From: Oopsacas minuta
Lineage: Eukaryota > Porifera > Hexactinellida > Lyssacinosida > Leucopsacidae
Direction of reading: 5' to 3'
Assembly (NCBI GenBank): GCA_024704765.1
Contig: JAKMXF010000177.1
Coordinates: 1-64,000 of the forward strand
DNA: 64,000 bases
In this document: positions 11,898-23,909 of the stretch, in pieces
Numbering within the stretch: position 1 is the stretch's first letter
Layout: every line of letters starts with the position of its first letter
Notes under the pieces: model-generated
Told to the model about the DNA's origin: nothing
The model's database searches: none
The model's input: only the letters and a program-made list of their open reading frames with translations
Translations under genes and position numbers: made by a program

Positions 11898-14618
11898 CAC
11901 TGCTCAACAATTTTTTTTTCATTTTTTGTTGCATGAGATTTTTCAATTGATTCTATATAATTTTGGGATGCTGATTTCAAATCTGCAATCAGTTTCTTTC
12001 TGCATGCTCTAGTTTTCATGCAATCGACAATTTAAATTTTTTCGTTTGTGGTACTTATTTAGTACATAAATCTGATCTCCACCAAATACTTTTATCTATC
12101 AAGCCATTTTTCTTAGATTGTAGCTGTTACTATGATTTAGTAATGGCTTCAATCTATTGAAAACAAAAGCACCACTCTATTGTTCTCTGAAAACATGACA
12201 CTATTAGCGAAGTGTCAAAATTTAAATAAATCAAAAATCATCATGTTGATTTTTTTGAAATGATTTAATTCAAACAACCCTAAGTGATTGTAGTGAAGTA
12301 TCGTGGATAGATGCAGCAGAATAGGCATTTAAGCTGTATTTTTCCGCTCGTCTGCTGGTAGCCTTAATTAGAACCAAGGTTTTGTTATTCAGTTTGTTTG
12401 TGTTAAGTTACATAGAAATCAACAGACTTTCTTTCGATTCTTAACTCTTCAGATTTGATCATGGCTTCTTCTAGTAGACATAAATGCAAAAATAACCCTG
12501 ATTCATTTTGTTACATCTGTGGTGTGTATACGCTTTCGCGTCAAAGACGAAATATAACATCGTTTGTGAAGCGTGCCTACATAGCATACTTTGGTATCCC
12601 TCTTGGTGATCAAGATAAGAAATGGTCTCCTCATATTGTGTGCCATAACTGCGAAGAAATGCTCCGAGACTAGACAAAAGGAAAGCGGAAGGGTCTGCCT
12701 TTTGCCATTCCAATGGTGTGGCGTGAACCCCAAGACCACATGACTGACTGCTACTTTTGCATGGTCAATACAAAAGGTGTTGGCAAGAAGAGCCGACAAA
12801 CGCTTTCTTATCCTAGTATACCATCAGCTATGCGACCTGTCCCGCACTCTGATAGACTTCCTCCTCCGGTCTTTAGTGGTTTTGCTTTTCCTGATGATGG
12901 AGAAACTAAATTGGAAAGGGAAGAGATCGTAGAAATGGAATATCAAAAAACAGACACAGAATCAGAATCTGAAGATTCTTCTCGTGAAACCAGAGTAACT
13001 GTCCAGCAGTTTAATCAATCAGAACTGAATGACTTAGTACGTGATTTAGATCTGCCCAAGCAAGCAGCTGAGCTCTTAGCCTCCAGGCTCAAAGAAAAAC
13101 AGGTGCTGGGTCAATCTGTAAAGGTTTCCTTTTTTCGAAAAAGAGAAGAACTCCTTCTACCCTATTTTTCAGTGGAAAATAAGCTGGTATATTGCAACGA
13201 TATTCCTGGTCTTCTCGGACAACTGGGTATCTCCTCATATGATCCAGGAGAATGGCGATTGTTTTTGGACAGTTCCAAGCGCAGCCTCAAGTGTGTTCTT
13301 TTACACAATGGAAATGTTTATGGAGCTGTTCCAGTTGGTCACTCCACTGTCTTGAAGGAACAGCATGATGACATTAGAATTGTTATGGATTTACTCGGAT
13401 ATCATGATCACAACTGGATCATTTGTGTTGACCTCAAAATGGTTAGTTTTCTGCTAGGTCAGCAAAAAGGATACACTAAATTTCCATGCTATCTGTGCAT
13501 GTGGGACAGCAGAGCACGTGAAAAACATTGGATACAGAAGGAGTGGCCCTTACGTGAAACATTTCAAGCTGGCATGCCTAACGTAACACACGACCCGATC
13601 GTAAGCAGAGACAAAATTGTTTTTCCACCCCTGCACATCAAGCTAGGTCTGATGAAACAGTTCGTTAAAGCCCTAAATCCTGACAATGAATCCTTTCATC
13701 ATCTTGTGTATACTTTCCCTGCTTTGTCATATGATAAAATCAAAGCAGGAGTGTTTGATGGACCACAGATACGTACACTTATTCGCGACAAAAACTTCAT
13801 TCAGAAAATGAATGTCAGGGAGAAAGCTGAATGGCTATCTTTTGTGGATGTTATACAGAACTTTCTTGGTAACAGAAAAGCTCCAAACTATGAAATGCTT
13901 GTATCCAAGATGCTCTCAGGGTTTCGTGATTTGGGATGCAACATGAGCATAAAAGTACATTTTCTGTACAGCCACCTGGACAAATTCCCTGAAAACCTTG
14001 GGGCTGTCAGTGACGAACAGGGAGAGCGTTTCCACCAGGATCTTATGACAGTGGAAGAACGTTACCAAGGTCGATGGGATCGACATATGATGGCAGACTA
14101 TTGTTGGGGCATTAAACGTGACTGTCCTCACAAAGCGTACAAACGCAGAAGTTATAACAGGAAATTTTGTCCAGATTTGTAGAATATTTGAATCTTTTGC
14201 ATCTTGTCATTGATCGCTTTAAGTTACTATTGTAGATTGCCATCGTTCTTTTCTACGTTATTTTGCAAAAAAAATCAATTTTTACATGCATATTACCAGC
14301 AAAACTGTTGTTTTTTACATTTTTTAAAACATTTGTTGCCCATCTGTCTACAAATACAATTTCCATTGGCAACATAAAAGTTTTTTGGCACCTATTTTTG
14401 TTTTGAGGCTAGTTATTCAACTGCAAGCAGAACATCATTTGACATATCATGTCACTTTTTCAAAAAATATGAATTTTGTGCAAAAAAATTAAAAATCTCG
14501 ATTTGCAAAAAATCTAGAGCTTGCGGAAACAAACTAAGGTCGGATTCGGATTCAGCGCCCCAATATTAGGTAAAAACAAGTGTTGGTAGAAATGCAACAA
14601 AATTTTTGTTGAGCAGTG
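11898..14618 (+). mobile_element. DDE transposon (CMC/Chapaev3-like) nested in RAG1-like A
   Basis: The ends are CACTGCTCAACAA at 11898-11910 and its exact reverse complement at 14606-14618. A second matching block, TTTTGTTGCAT, lies slightly further in on both sides. TTA flanks each side (11895-11897 and 14619-14621) as a 3-bp duplication. Removing the element plus one TTA restores the host reading frame across the junction (SAILRIINSD), matching the other RAG1-like copies. That proves the boundaries to the base. The superfamily call rests on the CACTG end, the 3-bp duplication and the D-D-E-like protein, and is an inference. Confidence 0.93.
12461..14182 (+). pseudogene. DDE-type transposase of the nested element, one nonsense codon
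   Basis: One frame of 574 codons from the ATG at 12461, interrupted only by TAG at 12671-12673, where the context suggests an original Trp (TGG). The first about 70 residues contain a Cys-rich N-terminal finger (FCYICGVYTLSRQRR, then CHNCEEM), followed by TDCYFCMV. Later landmarks are WRLFLDSSKRSLKCVLLHNG (likely first Asp), CVDLKMVSFLLGQQKGY (likely second Asp), FPCYLCMWDSR (CxxC) and GAVSDEQGERFHQD (likely final Glu with His). This protein type is, as far as I recall, very widespread in arthropod and cnidarian genomes as an uncharacterised protein. Catalytic assignments are inferred from pattern. Confidence 0.85.
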
Positions 14619-16990
14619 TTATTCGAAGAATAGCTGACAAGTGTGTTTGTAGTTTTGAAAGTGTTTCTTTGTGTTCTGTTTCAACAACTGACAATACACA
14701 CTCAAAGTATTTCGAATCACAGGAAAATGCTCGACGAGCTACACTACCAGTAGAGCTAGTACCTCCACTTGCATTCGGCTGATCTATCCTCATTCCTGTC
14801 TTCCCTTCAATCAGATTTCTGACAAATATCATTGAATTTTTTATCGTCAAAGATGTTGGTGACCATGTACGTTTTCCACAATTCAAATGATAAATTAGTA
14901 GATTGAACCACCTGAAAATGCCAGTGTACGAGTGTAACGGAGATGCTGGAAGGATGTTTATTGTTGAGGTTGGTTCGTGTGTTATGTTACAACGTTGGTT
15001 TGAAGGAAGTGAGAAGAACGAATGGCTGTCTTCTATTTCACCGAAAAGTTGAATTGCATCAGTAATGTACCTGTTGATAGGAAATCCCTGTATTATCAAC
15101 TCACGATCATTGAGTTCCTTATGTGTTGCTGTACATAATTGACAACTTGCCCCACCTGCCCCAGATAGAATTCCTGCCATTTTCCCATCAAGCATTGATC
15201 GAACAATGTCGACTCGTACTTGCTGATCAGGGCCAAGAGTAAATCCTTCACTTCTCATAAGATCAGTATCAGTATTGATTAGATCGTCCATAAATCGCTT
15301 GATATTAGCTTCGTTTTCTTTCGCAGCGAGGAGGAAAATCGGACGTTGAGCAAAAGGAGAATTGGGAGTGTTATTTTTCCAGAGTTCGCGACCGCTATTG
15401 CTTATTACCTTTACAGCTCTGATACAGAATAAGATAAACGACTTAGTATCTGTATTCGTGTTTGATTGATTATATACAGTGTGACTGCCAGAGCCATCTA
15501 GTCCGTCTGCTATCTGGAATTGCAGGGGAAAATCTTGACTGGAAGTGGCGGTAGCGTGGACATAAGCCTGCAAAAAGTATGGCGGATGTGATGGGCATAT
15601 GGCATATATACACCAAGTGGAGTTTCAGGATTGGGGTACATCTGAATATCCGACCGTAAAATTATGCTGTTTGTTTCTTCTACTATCCTATAGTATGCCG
15701 GGAAACGAATATCGCTAGATAGCAAGTGGTATCGGAGTTGTGTGTATTTCCTCCTGCCAATTTCCAGGAGATCTAGAAGGAACACTGTCTTGGTAACATC
15801 GAGCTCTTTCTTCAACAATTTACCGAATTGACCCGAAAACTTGTCATAGACTACAGATTTTGAAACTTTAGCTATTTCTCGCTGTTTTGTTTGGTTCGAT
15901 AGTAGTTGCAAGGCAAGTGCAGCTATCTTGATTTCTGAAGTATTCTCAACGATTGAGAGTGCTTTGATAGATTCCAAGACATTTGAGAGTCGTGAGCGTT
16001 GTTGTTGCATCGTGAGATTGTCAATACTCTTCCTATGGTTTGCAGAGAGTGTGGATATGACTTCTTCATCATCTGAAGACAGCTCAACGGTATCATAAAA
16101 ACGGTTCCTCTTCAACTCTGGTTCCATGGATATACCACAATGCCACCAGTCTCCCTCTAAGCAATCTAGCGATTTCTTTGCCTTCCTGATCCTGCTTCTT
16201 ACTCGGAGGAGCGTTGCTTCCAATTGTTTCCTTTCTTCGAAGTCAATTTGAAAGTTCTGCTCAAAGAAACTGAGTGTCGTCGAGATACAGTTATTGTTGT
16301 CTTTCAAAATCTTCGCAAATTCAAGATGAGAGTTAGGGAAAGTTAGTTCTTGAGTCATTGATAAAGCGTAGAAAACGGTTGATTATCAGCAAATTCAATT
16401 TGTTAATGTCATATTAATCATGTATTTATATATTACATTTATTGGTAATTGAAATGCTGCAATCGAGTAGATAAATTTAGCATATAAATTGCATAGCAAC
16501 AAAAAGGTGACAATGGAATTCGCTGAAATTTTTCATGTTGCGCACTGTTTCGGGGCGCATCATTTTAATATGTCTTTCTAGATATTATAATGCCATTTTG
16601 GAATTAATTTCTAAGTGGTGTTTTGTGGTGTTTTTTTTTGCGGTCATTTGGAAGTTCTTTTTTTAAAATTATTGTACCTCTAAAGTAGCATTAATCAAAT
16701 CAACTTTGAATCCAAATTAGTAAAGATACATTGACAAAAATGAGAAATCAGATTTAGCATAACTGAATTGTGTCGACTAAATAAAATAAATTTGATTCGG
16801 AGAATTCTGCGACGCTCTCAAGTAAACTTAAATTGGTGCTAATATTAGCATCACTGAAACCGCAAATAGAACTATTTTTGATTGATTCTTTAAATTCATA
16901 TTGTGAGAGCTATATGTATTCGATCGAATTGAAATTTGAAACTAACATTATTCAAACAAACAAGAACGAGTTTAAACCATTAAAAATGAA

Positions 16991-17029
16991 ATCTATTTTT
17001 TGTCTATTCTTTGGATTCAAACTACTGTG
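16991..17029 (-). repeat. RSS-like 5' end of element A (heptamer-14-box)
   Basis: Read inward on the minus strand: CACAGTA (17029-17023), a 14-nt spacer beginning GTTTG, then AATAGACAA. CATAG follows immediately outside at 17030-17034 and matches the left flank. Confidence 0.88.
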
Positions 17030-17034
17030 CATAG

Positions 17035-18610
17035 TTAGCAATCATGTGTTTTAATTGATCTGAAATATGCGCTGAAACCTGCATAATCCGATACAGGTTG
17101 GGACATGAAAATATGTGGGATTAGTAAAAAGATTATTCGGTGAAATTTCAATGTAAAAATCTTATCCCTAAAATATTGTGTCGAATAGGAAGCAAATCTG
17201 GTTAATATTGGAGACAAGAATTATGTCCGGGCTTGGTCTTATAAAGATCTGGCAACCCTAGTTGGAAATCTAAGGTTTCCTGGACTAGAATCAAATTCTT
17301 TACATAGCTCTATGAAGAGACGCGTATTCAATGTATTTCCATTTATATAGTTGAGCTTGATAACTAGAAATTACATCAGTTAATAAGGGCGGGAGGGCTT
17401 TGAAAAAGGGGATGTCTAAGTATGATACAATGCAATTGCATGACATCGTAAAAATTGTGCCTTAACTCGTGTTTGGTATCCAGAAGGACATCCCAACATT
17501 GGTGGTGCATCGCAGGTACAGGTTGTACAAAGATTTTCCAGTCTAAGTCGTTAGCTGATAAAAATACATTCACCTTGACAACTAAATAAATTACTTTCGT
17601 TGTTGTTTGCAAAGGGAGGTAAACACAGTACATCTTCTTTGAAACAACCATCATAAATATACATAACAAATCATATTGTCTGAGCGTATGAGGAACATCA
17701 GTAGAATCATGCAACTGAATATTGAATTATCCCAATGGGGCTGTTTTCACTCCGGCCATAAGCTTTAACTAGATATTTCTACATATCTAAGATACGAAGA
17801 TGAACAGTGTTATTTGTAAATGGTAACAGGTAATTACTTGCGTTGTTTCACCTAGCATTATTCTCACAATATCTCTGATGCAAGGAAGAATCAAACTTTC
17901 CCTAATTTTATGAAGTTTCTTCGCAGTGAAATTAAAATAAAAAAAGATAAGTTTCAATAGCTGAAATTAATTGTTACTTACTCGTCCCAGTTGTATCTAA
18001 CCTGACTTGTTCACGCCATTTTCTTTCCTTAGAAACATATAAAGTGTGTTTATTTACACTTCGGGGTAGCCCTCGATAAGGTGGCTTTTAAGGAAACTTA
18101 GTTTCATACTATCAGCAAAAAGGGGACAGAAACAGGAATCACACTGAGGGCGTTCTAAACCACTTAAATATATCTATGTGAAACCAAACCTGATGAAGAC
18201 ATTCCAATAATTTCTCTTCTTTGCAATAATTTGAAATTTATAATTAAGTGAAGAAAATCGAGATGATAAATTGAAATTGCGAATGTATTGTGTCTACACT
18301 TACTTGGTTGATTTATTTTAGGAATGAATATTCAGTATTTACAGGAAATAGCCACAAACGGGTATAATTACTTACTGAGAATTACATAAGAATGCAGTAA
18401 TTGGGTCAAGCAACCATTTATTGATTTAATATTGTTAAAATTTACTTTCGTGAAAGAGGTATATATCTTAATAGTTCAAATATAGACATATGATTGTCAC
18501 ATTGTGGTATAAATAAATTGCAAAAGAAAATTAGGAGAATTGATTTCCACAATTCCTTGGTAAACTTTGAAATAATTAATCTTTCGACATTGCTATTTGG
18601 AATTGGAGCT
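17035..18610. other. No recognisable gene
   Basis: Mostly AT-rich. A 112-codon minus-strand frame at 17376-17714 has no recognisable domain, and I do not call it a gene. TCTGGCAACCCTA at 17248-17260 is shared with 8027-8039. Confidence 0.35.
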
Positions 18611-18613
18611 CAT

Positions 18614-18642
18614 GCACGCGTGCCCTAGGTTGGGAACCCCTG
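18614..18642 (-). repeat. Solo hAT-type transposon end
   Basis: The minus strand reads CAGGGGTTCCCAACCTAGGG and then GCACGCGTGC, a classic hAT terminus pattern. No partner end or transposase was found nearby. Confidence 0.5.
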
Positions 18643-20079
18643 TATTATATGGAAAATATCCAATTTTATGGCATAATCAAACATTTAAAATGTCAGTTAT
18701 TTGCACTTAAGGCTTAATAATAACTTATATTATAATATCTAAAACAATTGATGCCTTTGTAAATCGCTAAATCTACAAACGTTTACTTAATACTGCGTTA
18801 TTATACAATTTTGATTCTCCCATATTTATCAAAACTTAATTTCGGTCGTATAGTGCATAACTGGGCCAAAATTCATAATCAGTCACGAGGCCTTATGTAT
18901 AGGAGGCTATGATATTACCGCATTTCCTGAATATGCGCCACATTGTTTTCTGGCAATTTTTGTATAATTCTATATACAATTTTGAAAATACAAATGATTT
19001 AGAGATAGTAATTACCTTTGACAAATATGCCCAAATTGTCGTCAAAACACTCTTATTTAGGTATATCTTTGTGACAATTTCATCCCTCCACCGTTATTTA
19101 AGCCTTGACACTTATTATAGGAAATATTTTATTTATATTAGACATACATATCATAGAATTATTGAGATTTCTGAGATTCGATTCCCTAACAGATTCATCC
19201 AGATTCTCTGAGGTTCGACCACTTAGCAAATGCTATGAGCAACCATACGGAATTCAAAAATGCAAAGAATATGCTTCGTATCAATTTTTAAGACGCTACG
19301 CCATATTGCTAATAAATTGCGGAAACACTGTGCTGCCCCCTTAAGGACATGGTGACCCAAATGTTCTGGTTTTGGAGGACGTTCTTCTTTTTAGATTAAT
19401 TGTCTTATTTCTTTGTTGTATGGGAGAGAGGATTGCCCATACCCTCCCTTTTGAAACTGTGTTGTAATTACATTCTGATAGTTCTCTCATGAATTTGTGA
19501 TTTAATGAATTATTGTGAAAAATTATTCCGCATATTTAACCATTGACCTGGAAGGTGGCGATTCTTCTCAAGTTTGATTTAGATATCGGAATTCTGTTTG
19601 ATTTAATATTACTGCTCACTAGATAGTGCGTCAATGTAATTGACATAGAAATCTAGATATCTATTAATTCAGAAACATGAGTAACAAGTTTCGTAGTTAA
19701 TTTAGGTATCTTTCTTCTCAAATATACCTATTATTCAGTAGTGGCGGACCTAAGCCACCAACATACTTTGATCTTCGAAACTTAGGTTAACGGTGATGTA
19801 TCCACTAAAATAGTCACTGAAGGCGTTAAGGTATCTACTGATGGAACATTATACTCCAAGCCTGCGTGGCAAGTATAATTGTCATTGTGAGATGAACTAT
19901 CATTTACATCTTTTGGCCATAGTCCAGTTCAGAGGTTTCACATTAATTGGAACTGGTCAAAACTAGAAGTATATCATTGAAATAAATAATGGGAAAAACA
20001 GTAAATACAAATCAGAAATTTTATGGTCAAGATCAATGAAGTAAGAAACAACCAAACAATGTGATGCGTTACAATAATT
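18643..20079. other. AT-rich flank downstream of the Tubby gene
   Basis: No coding signature seen. It includes the presumed 3' untranslated region of the Tubby-like gene just below 20080. I saw no perfect AATAAA in the first 100 bases, so the polyadenylation site is unassigned. Confidence 0.35.
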
Positions 20080-20331
20080 TTACTCGCACCCGAATTTTCG
20101 CTCAAATGAGCTAAGAGCAATTCCGAATGCTTGTAGCGGACAGAGAGGAGATCTATAGTCGAGAGTAAAACGATCTCTTCCAACCTTTCCAAATTGCAAT
20201 ACAATAACACCATCTTCATCAATTAGTTGAAAGTTTTTTACAGAGGCTTGAGTTACTCTACCATTGAAATTTAATATGTATGTTTGAGACTCATTATTCC
20301 ATTCAGGAACTTTGTTTTCCAATTTGATAAT
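20080..20331 (-). CDS. Tubby-like protein, terminal coding exon
   Basis: This exon encodes the C-terminal strand-helix end of the Tubby domain, a membrane phosphoinositide-binding fold used in ciliary and GPCR trafficking. It reads [20 protein letters not shown], then [50 protein letters not shown] and ERKFGCE before TAA at 20082-20080. The hallmark block NF(N/H)[12 protein letters not shown] and the ALSSF...CE end are family signatures. A good acceptor precedes it: a T-rich tract then TGTTTTAG, with the exon starting at 20331 in phase 0. The upstream exon is at 49653-50108. It appears intact and is the clearest host coding sequence in the window. Confidence 0.93.
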   Translation of the reverse strand: MIKLENKVPEWNNESQTYILNFNGRVTQASVKNFQLIDEDGVIVLQFGKVGRDRFTLDYRSPLCPLQAFGIALSSFERKFGCE

Positions 20332-20953
20332 CTAAAACAGTGAAAAAATTAAAGACTTTTCACACAGTGGTTGCAATTTTTATGGAACAAAGTCCAAAAC
20401 GTACTGAGGACAAGATTCCGTTCATATGTGCTGTTAACGCCGGGTACCATAGTAACCAACTGAGTTAGAAGCAGGACCTAAAAATACTGATAACACAAAC
20501 ATTTTTGAATGTACTGTTTGATGAATTATACAATAATATCTTAAATCATAATCTGCACGGACATAAGTTTCACCAAATGAATATAAGTGTATTGAAACAA
20601 TACAATTTAAATTAATATCCATTTTAGAAGAGAAATATAGATTTTGAATATACAAATAATCGAATTATAGGTTTTAGAGTGTCAGAATGGAATTGTACCT
20701 CAATGATTGAGCTAAATAGACGATGCAAGCAATCTCAAGGCCAAACATTGGAATGTCCACGAAAAGGTATGGAAATATGAATATATGCAAGCCATCCCAC
20801 CAAAATACAATCTCCGAGAAAACAAAAATGAATATATATATGTACATGATAGCATACATGCAACCGCGTAGACAGGATTATTCATTAGGGTCTTGAGCGA
20901 GCGAAGCGACCAAATGGGGGTCTGAGGACATTGCGCCAGCGACTATAATATAC

Positions 20954-20972
20954 AGTAGAGTCTCCAAAAATG
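20954..20972 (+). repeat. Pogo/Tigger-like transposon end
   Basis: TACAGTAGAGTCTCCAAA after a TA-rich flank resembles the end at 54689. No partner end was located. Only a short open frame follows. Confidence 0.35.
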
Positions 20973-21599
20973 GACACTTCGAAAAGTGGACAACACCATG
21001 CAACACAAACCTCGTGGCAGGGATTGAATTTGCCAAGCATGAAATTCATACTTAAACCGCTCCGAGGAGCAGATAATTCTCTACAACGGCCAGAATCCAT
21101 GTTCCCAACATGTCTGTTATTCGGGGACTTCCCTGTAATCATAAAAGTTTAGCGCATATCGTGTGGTTTGGGACACTTTATTGTATTGATCACTAACCAC
21201 TTATTCTGCAAAGAAAAATCTCAATTCTTCCTTCTGTGCCTATGTAAAGTTCACGAAATATATAACAATGGATAATTCAACTATTATATTCTACTATGGA
21301 AACATTAGCGTGAATTGGGAATTTGAAACTGCAAAATCAAATTCTAATTTACTTACTTAGTTTGTTGAGTTTAGCAACTAGTGGAGCTTCTATATTGACT
21401 TCATGTGACAATTATAGTAGTCTCAAGCTTATGAACAAAAGCCATGAGCTATTAAACCAATTTCGATTTCTGTCCCGCCATCAGAGGTTAGTAGATCAAA
21501 TGGGACATGAGAATACCCAAGATCCTTTGTATCACCAATGGAAATAACTAAACAAGGTTGGGACTCTCAAAAATGCAACACACTCTGGCAGAGCTCGAT

Positions 21600-22250
21600 A
21601 CATTTAAACCCTCCATATGATTCCAGGAAAACGACATTCCATAAAAAGAAAGCGCAGGCAAAGATCCAATATTTCCAATTCTTCTGCTCAACGTCAAATT
21701 TCTAAAGACCTTGGATAGCATGTTTCAGAGAACAAAAACTGAAGCTCTGAATTATCATTGGAACATAGCAGACTTTGCAGAATATAAGAACAAAATAATG
21801 TTCAAAACTTTTAAGTATAAATTGTATCTCGTGAGAATATGTCAGAGACATTTAACCGTATGGAAAGAGCGTGCATTCGAAGACATTCTTGTTTTGGCCC
21901 GGATTTAAGAATGAGAGGACAAAAATTGTATTTCCACAAATGGTGATAAAGATTGCTGCAAACTGGTATCAAAAACTCATTCTTTATGGTCACTTTAATC
22001 GAATAGGGAGTACTTAAATAAAAGGCAACCATTGTGGGGATGTCAACAAGATGGAGCACCGGTAAATACAGCTATTCCCACACAAGATTCAAAAGGGACT
22101 AAATTAACAAATTGTATAGGAAAAATTATTGACTGCGACACAGCCCTGGTTCAAAACCCTTGTGATCTTAACCCAGAGGCAAAATAGAAGCAACTGTGAT
22201 CAATTAACAGGTGAATTGGTAGTGCTTTTAAACAGCACGACCAGGGAAAA
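21600..22250 (+). pseudogene. Tc1-like transposase remnant
   Basis: Scattered frames encode Tc1-like pieces. A QRQISKDLG stretch is near 21690, and near 22040-22090 the second-Asp segment is recognisable as QQDGAPVNTAIPTQDS once a frame change is allowed. It has many stops and no ends. It is an old copy in the Tubby intron. Confidence 0.5.
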
Positions 22251-22421
22251 GCAAAAATCTATGAAAATCTCCATGAAATTTTGAAAAATATATTCAAGGG
22301 AAATCTTAGCCAATTCTGGAGCTAGTCTAGAAACTTCTGTATAGAAACTTCTGCATATAACACATATGATAATTATTCATTAGAAATATTAAATTGTTAA
22401 TAGAAATGATCTAACAATATA

Positions 22422-23761
22422 CAGGGTGTCCAGAAATTATGGATACCATGAATTTCTATTTTATTTGACCATATTTTGATTTATGTTGTTTCCTAAGTAT
22501 ATATAATGATATTTCATTTATGTTCATTACCGATTCAATCTTTTCGCAATTTTGAATTTCAAAAATCAAAAATTTAGTGAAATTCTATATAATTTATTTA
22601 ACCACAATTTCCTATCTTTATTAGCGTCATTATCATGAATATTGAGATTCGTTCACGTGCTATTGATGTGATAGAAGGCGACATGACACAGAAAGATGTA
22701 GCTAATCGTCTTAGTAAGGAATTGCCACTATTAAAAGGTGGTGGAAACGCCATATCAATAACCAGAGTCTCCATCATAGACCCGGTACAGGAAGGCCGCC
22801 AAAATTGAATCCAGTGGCAAAGATGATAATATCAAAGTCTTTGGGAAAAAGACATCATCCCATAAGGAGATTGAGTGCATAATTGAAATCTAAAGGACAT
22901 TCTATTTCGAAAAGTACTGTACACTGTTATTTGAAGAAGTCTGTTGACGCTAAACCCTTCAAAAGGACCAAACAACCGAAATTGACACCAAAAAAAAGGA
23001 AAACAGACTTTTGTTCTGCCAAAAATATCGAAATTGGTCAGTGGAAGATTGGAAATGCATTCTTTGGAGTGATGAGTCTCCATTTAAACTTTTTCATCTT
23101 TTAAACCATCAAAATGACCGAATTTGGGCAAAGAGTTCAGCAAATATACCCCCACAGCAAACAGTAAAATTTCCTCAAAGAGACATGGTGTGGGGCATGA
23201 TGAGCTATCAAGCGGTCTCTGAACTGCACATAATACCTCCTAAACAAAATATAAATGCCGCCTATTATATGGATGAGATATTGGCCAAAACCTGTAAAGA
23301 TGCAATTAAACGCAAAAGAAAGACAGGGAATATCTTTCAGAAGAGAATGCTTCCAGACCCGTTGAAATCGATATTCATGCAAGATGATGCTCCATCTCAC
23401 AGGGCCAAAATTTCGCAAGAATGGTGTTATAAACACTTACATAATTTCTGGCAGAAAGAAGTGTGGCCAGGTAATTCGCCAGACCTGAACCCCATTGAAA
23501 ATCTTTGGGCAATACTCAAGCAGAAGCTTGAGGAGGCACCCCAGCCGAACAACCTTCAAGACCTCATATTTTCTTCTGAAAAATGCTGGTCAAACTTAGA
23601 TTCTTCGCTCCTCGAAAATTTAATAGTAGGCATGCCGAAGAGAATTGCAAAATGTATAGAATTATAAAGAGATTATATAGATAAATGAAATGAATACATG
23701 GTGGTAGTTTTCGAAACTTATAGCAACTTATGAAAGGTATCAATAATTACTGGACACCCTG
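22422..23761 (+). mobile_element. Tc1/mariner element (DD37E-type), TA-flanked
   Basis: The left end is CAGGGTGTCCAGAAATTATG and the right end reads CAGGGTGTCCAGTAATTATT on the minus strand, each flanked by TA (22420-22421 and 23762-23763). The element is 1340 bp, normal for the group. Confidence 0.92.
22636..23667 (+). pseudogene. DD37E Tc1-like transposase, frameshifted
   Basis: From the ATG at 22636 (MNIEIRSRAIDVIEGDMTQKDVANRL) comes a helix-turn-helix N-terminus. Frame changes follow near 22720 and 23030. The catalytic half at 23011-23667 is one open frame with WSDESPF (first Asp), MQDDAPSHRA (second Asp) and NSPDLNPIENLW (Glu). Counting from the first Asp of QDDAPSH to the Glu of PIEN gives 37 intervening residues, so it belongs to a DD37E group and not the common DD34E. 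It sits in the Tubby intron on the opposite strand. Confidence 0.85.
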
Positions 23762-23909
23762 TATATATCCACAGATTGAACATACTGTTTTGAAATGTAT
23801 TATTGTTGCAGAACTGATGCATCACCTAGTACACAAAATAGAATGTATTGGCCAAATTAATGCAGTCTACATTCAATACTAATACACTAGAGTGTAAATA
23901 TAAATACAA

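Larger units (their letters stand above)
11440..16358 (-). pseudogene. RAG1-core-like transposase A, interrupted by a transposon
   Basis: The gene starts at the ATG at 16358 and ends with TAA at 11440-11442. Without the nested element and one frameshift it would encode about 731 residues. RAG1-type landmarks, in order: an LDCLEGDWW segment; FLLDLLEIGRRKYTQLR; DGLDGSGSH (first catalytic Asp, codon 15505-15507); NTPNSPFAQRP; LDGKMAG (second Asp, 15187-15189) with CQLC about 20 residues on; THEPTS; LHRVLAH; and SEEGSEACNK (Glu, 11701-11703). Spacings are D-106-D-254-E once the insertion is removed, against 108/254 in mouse RAG1. It ends in a CCHC zinc knuckle, CERCGEHGHTKRAKC. A one-base loss in a C run (plus-strand GGGG, 15525-15528) shifts the frame. 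No RAG2-like partner is visible. Confidence 0.9.
11133..17029 (-). mobile_element. RAG1/Transib-like transposon A, with nested insertion
   Basis: Bounded by CACAGTG at 11133-11139 and, on the opposite strand, CACAGTA at 17029-17023. It is flanked by a perfect 5-bp duplication CATAG (11128-11132 and 17030-17034), the duplication length expected for Transib/RAG transposition. Both ends continue GTTT after the heptamer, then reach an AATAG box after 23 nt (left, 3' end) or 14 nt (right, 5' end). The element holds one RAG1-core-like gene, itself interrupted by a second element at 11898-14618. Without that insertion and one copy of its TSD, the element would be about 3.17 kb. Confidence 0.9.

Noticed and set aside
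16501-16560. ATGTTGCGCACTG stretch shared with 30420 as terminal repeats of A and B
   Set aside because: It lies inside both elements upstream of the ATG. The true ends of A are fixed by heptamers plus the CATAG duplication.
18909-19344. Plus-strand open frames of 100 and 79 codons
   Set aside because: AT-driven composition, no domain, no start context or splice support.
20364-20402. CACAGTG near the Tubby acceptor as another RSS-like end
   Set aside because: No A(A/T)TAG box at 14 or 23 nt, no partner end and no duplication.
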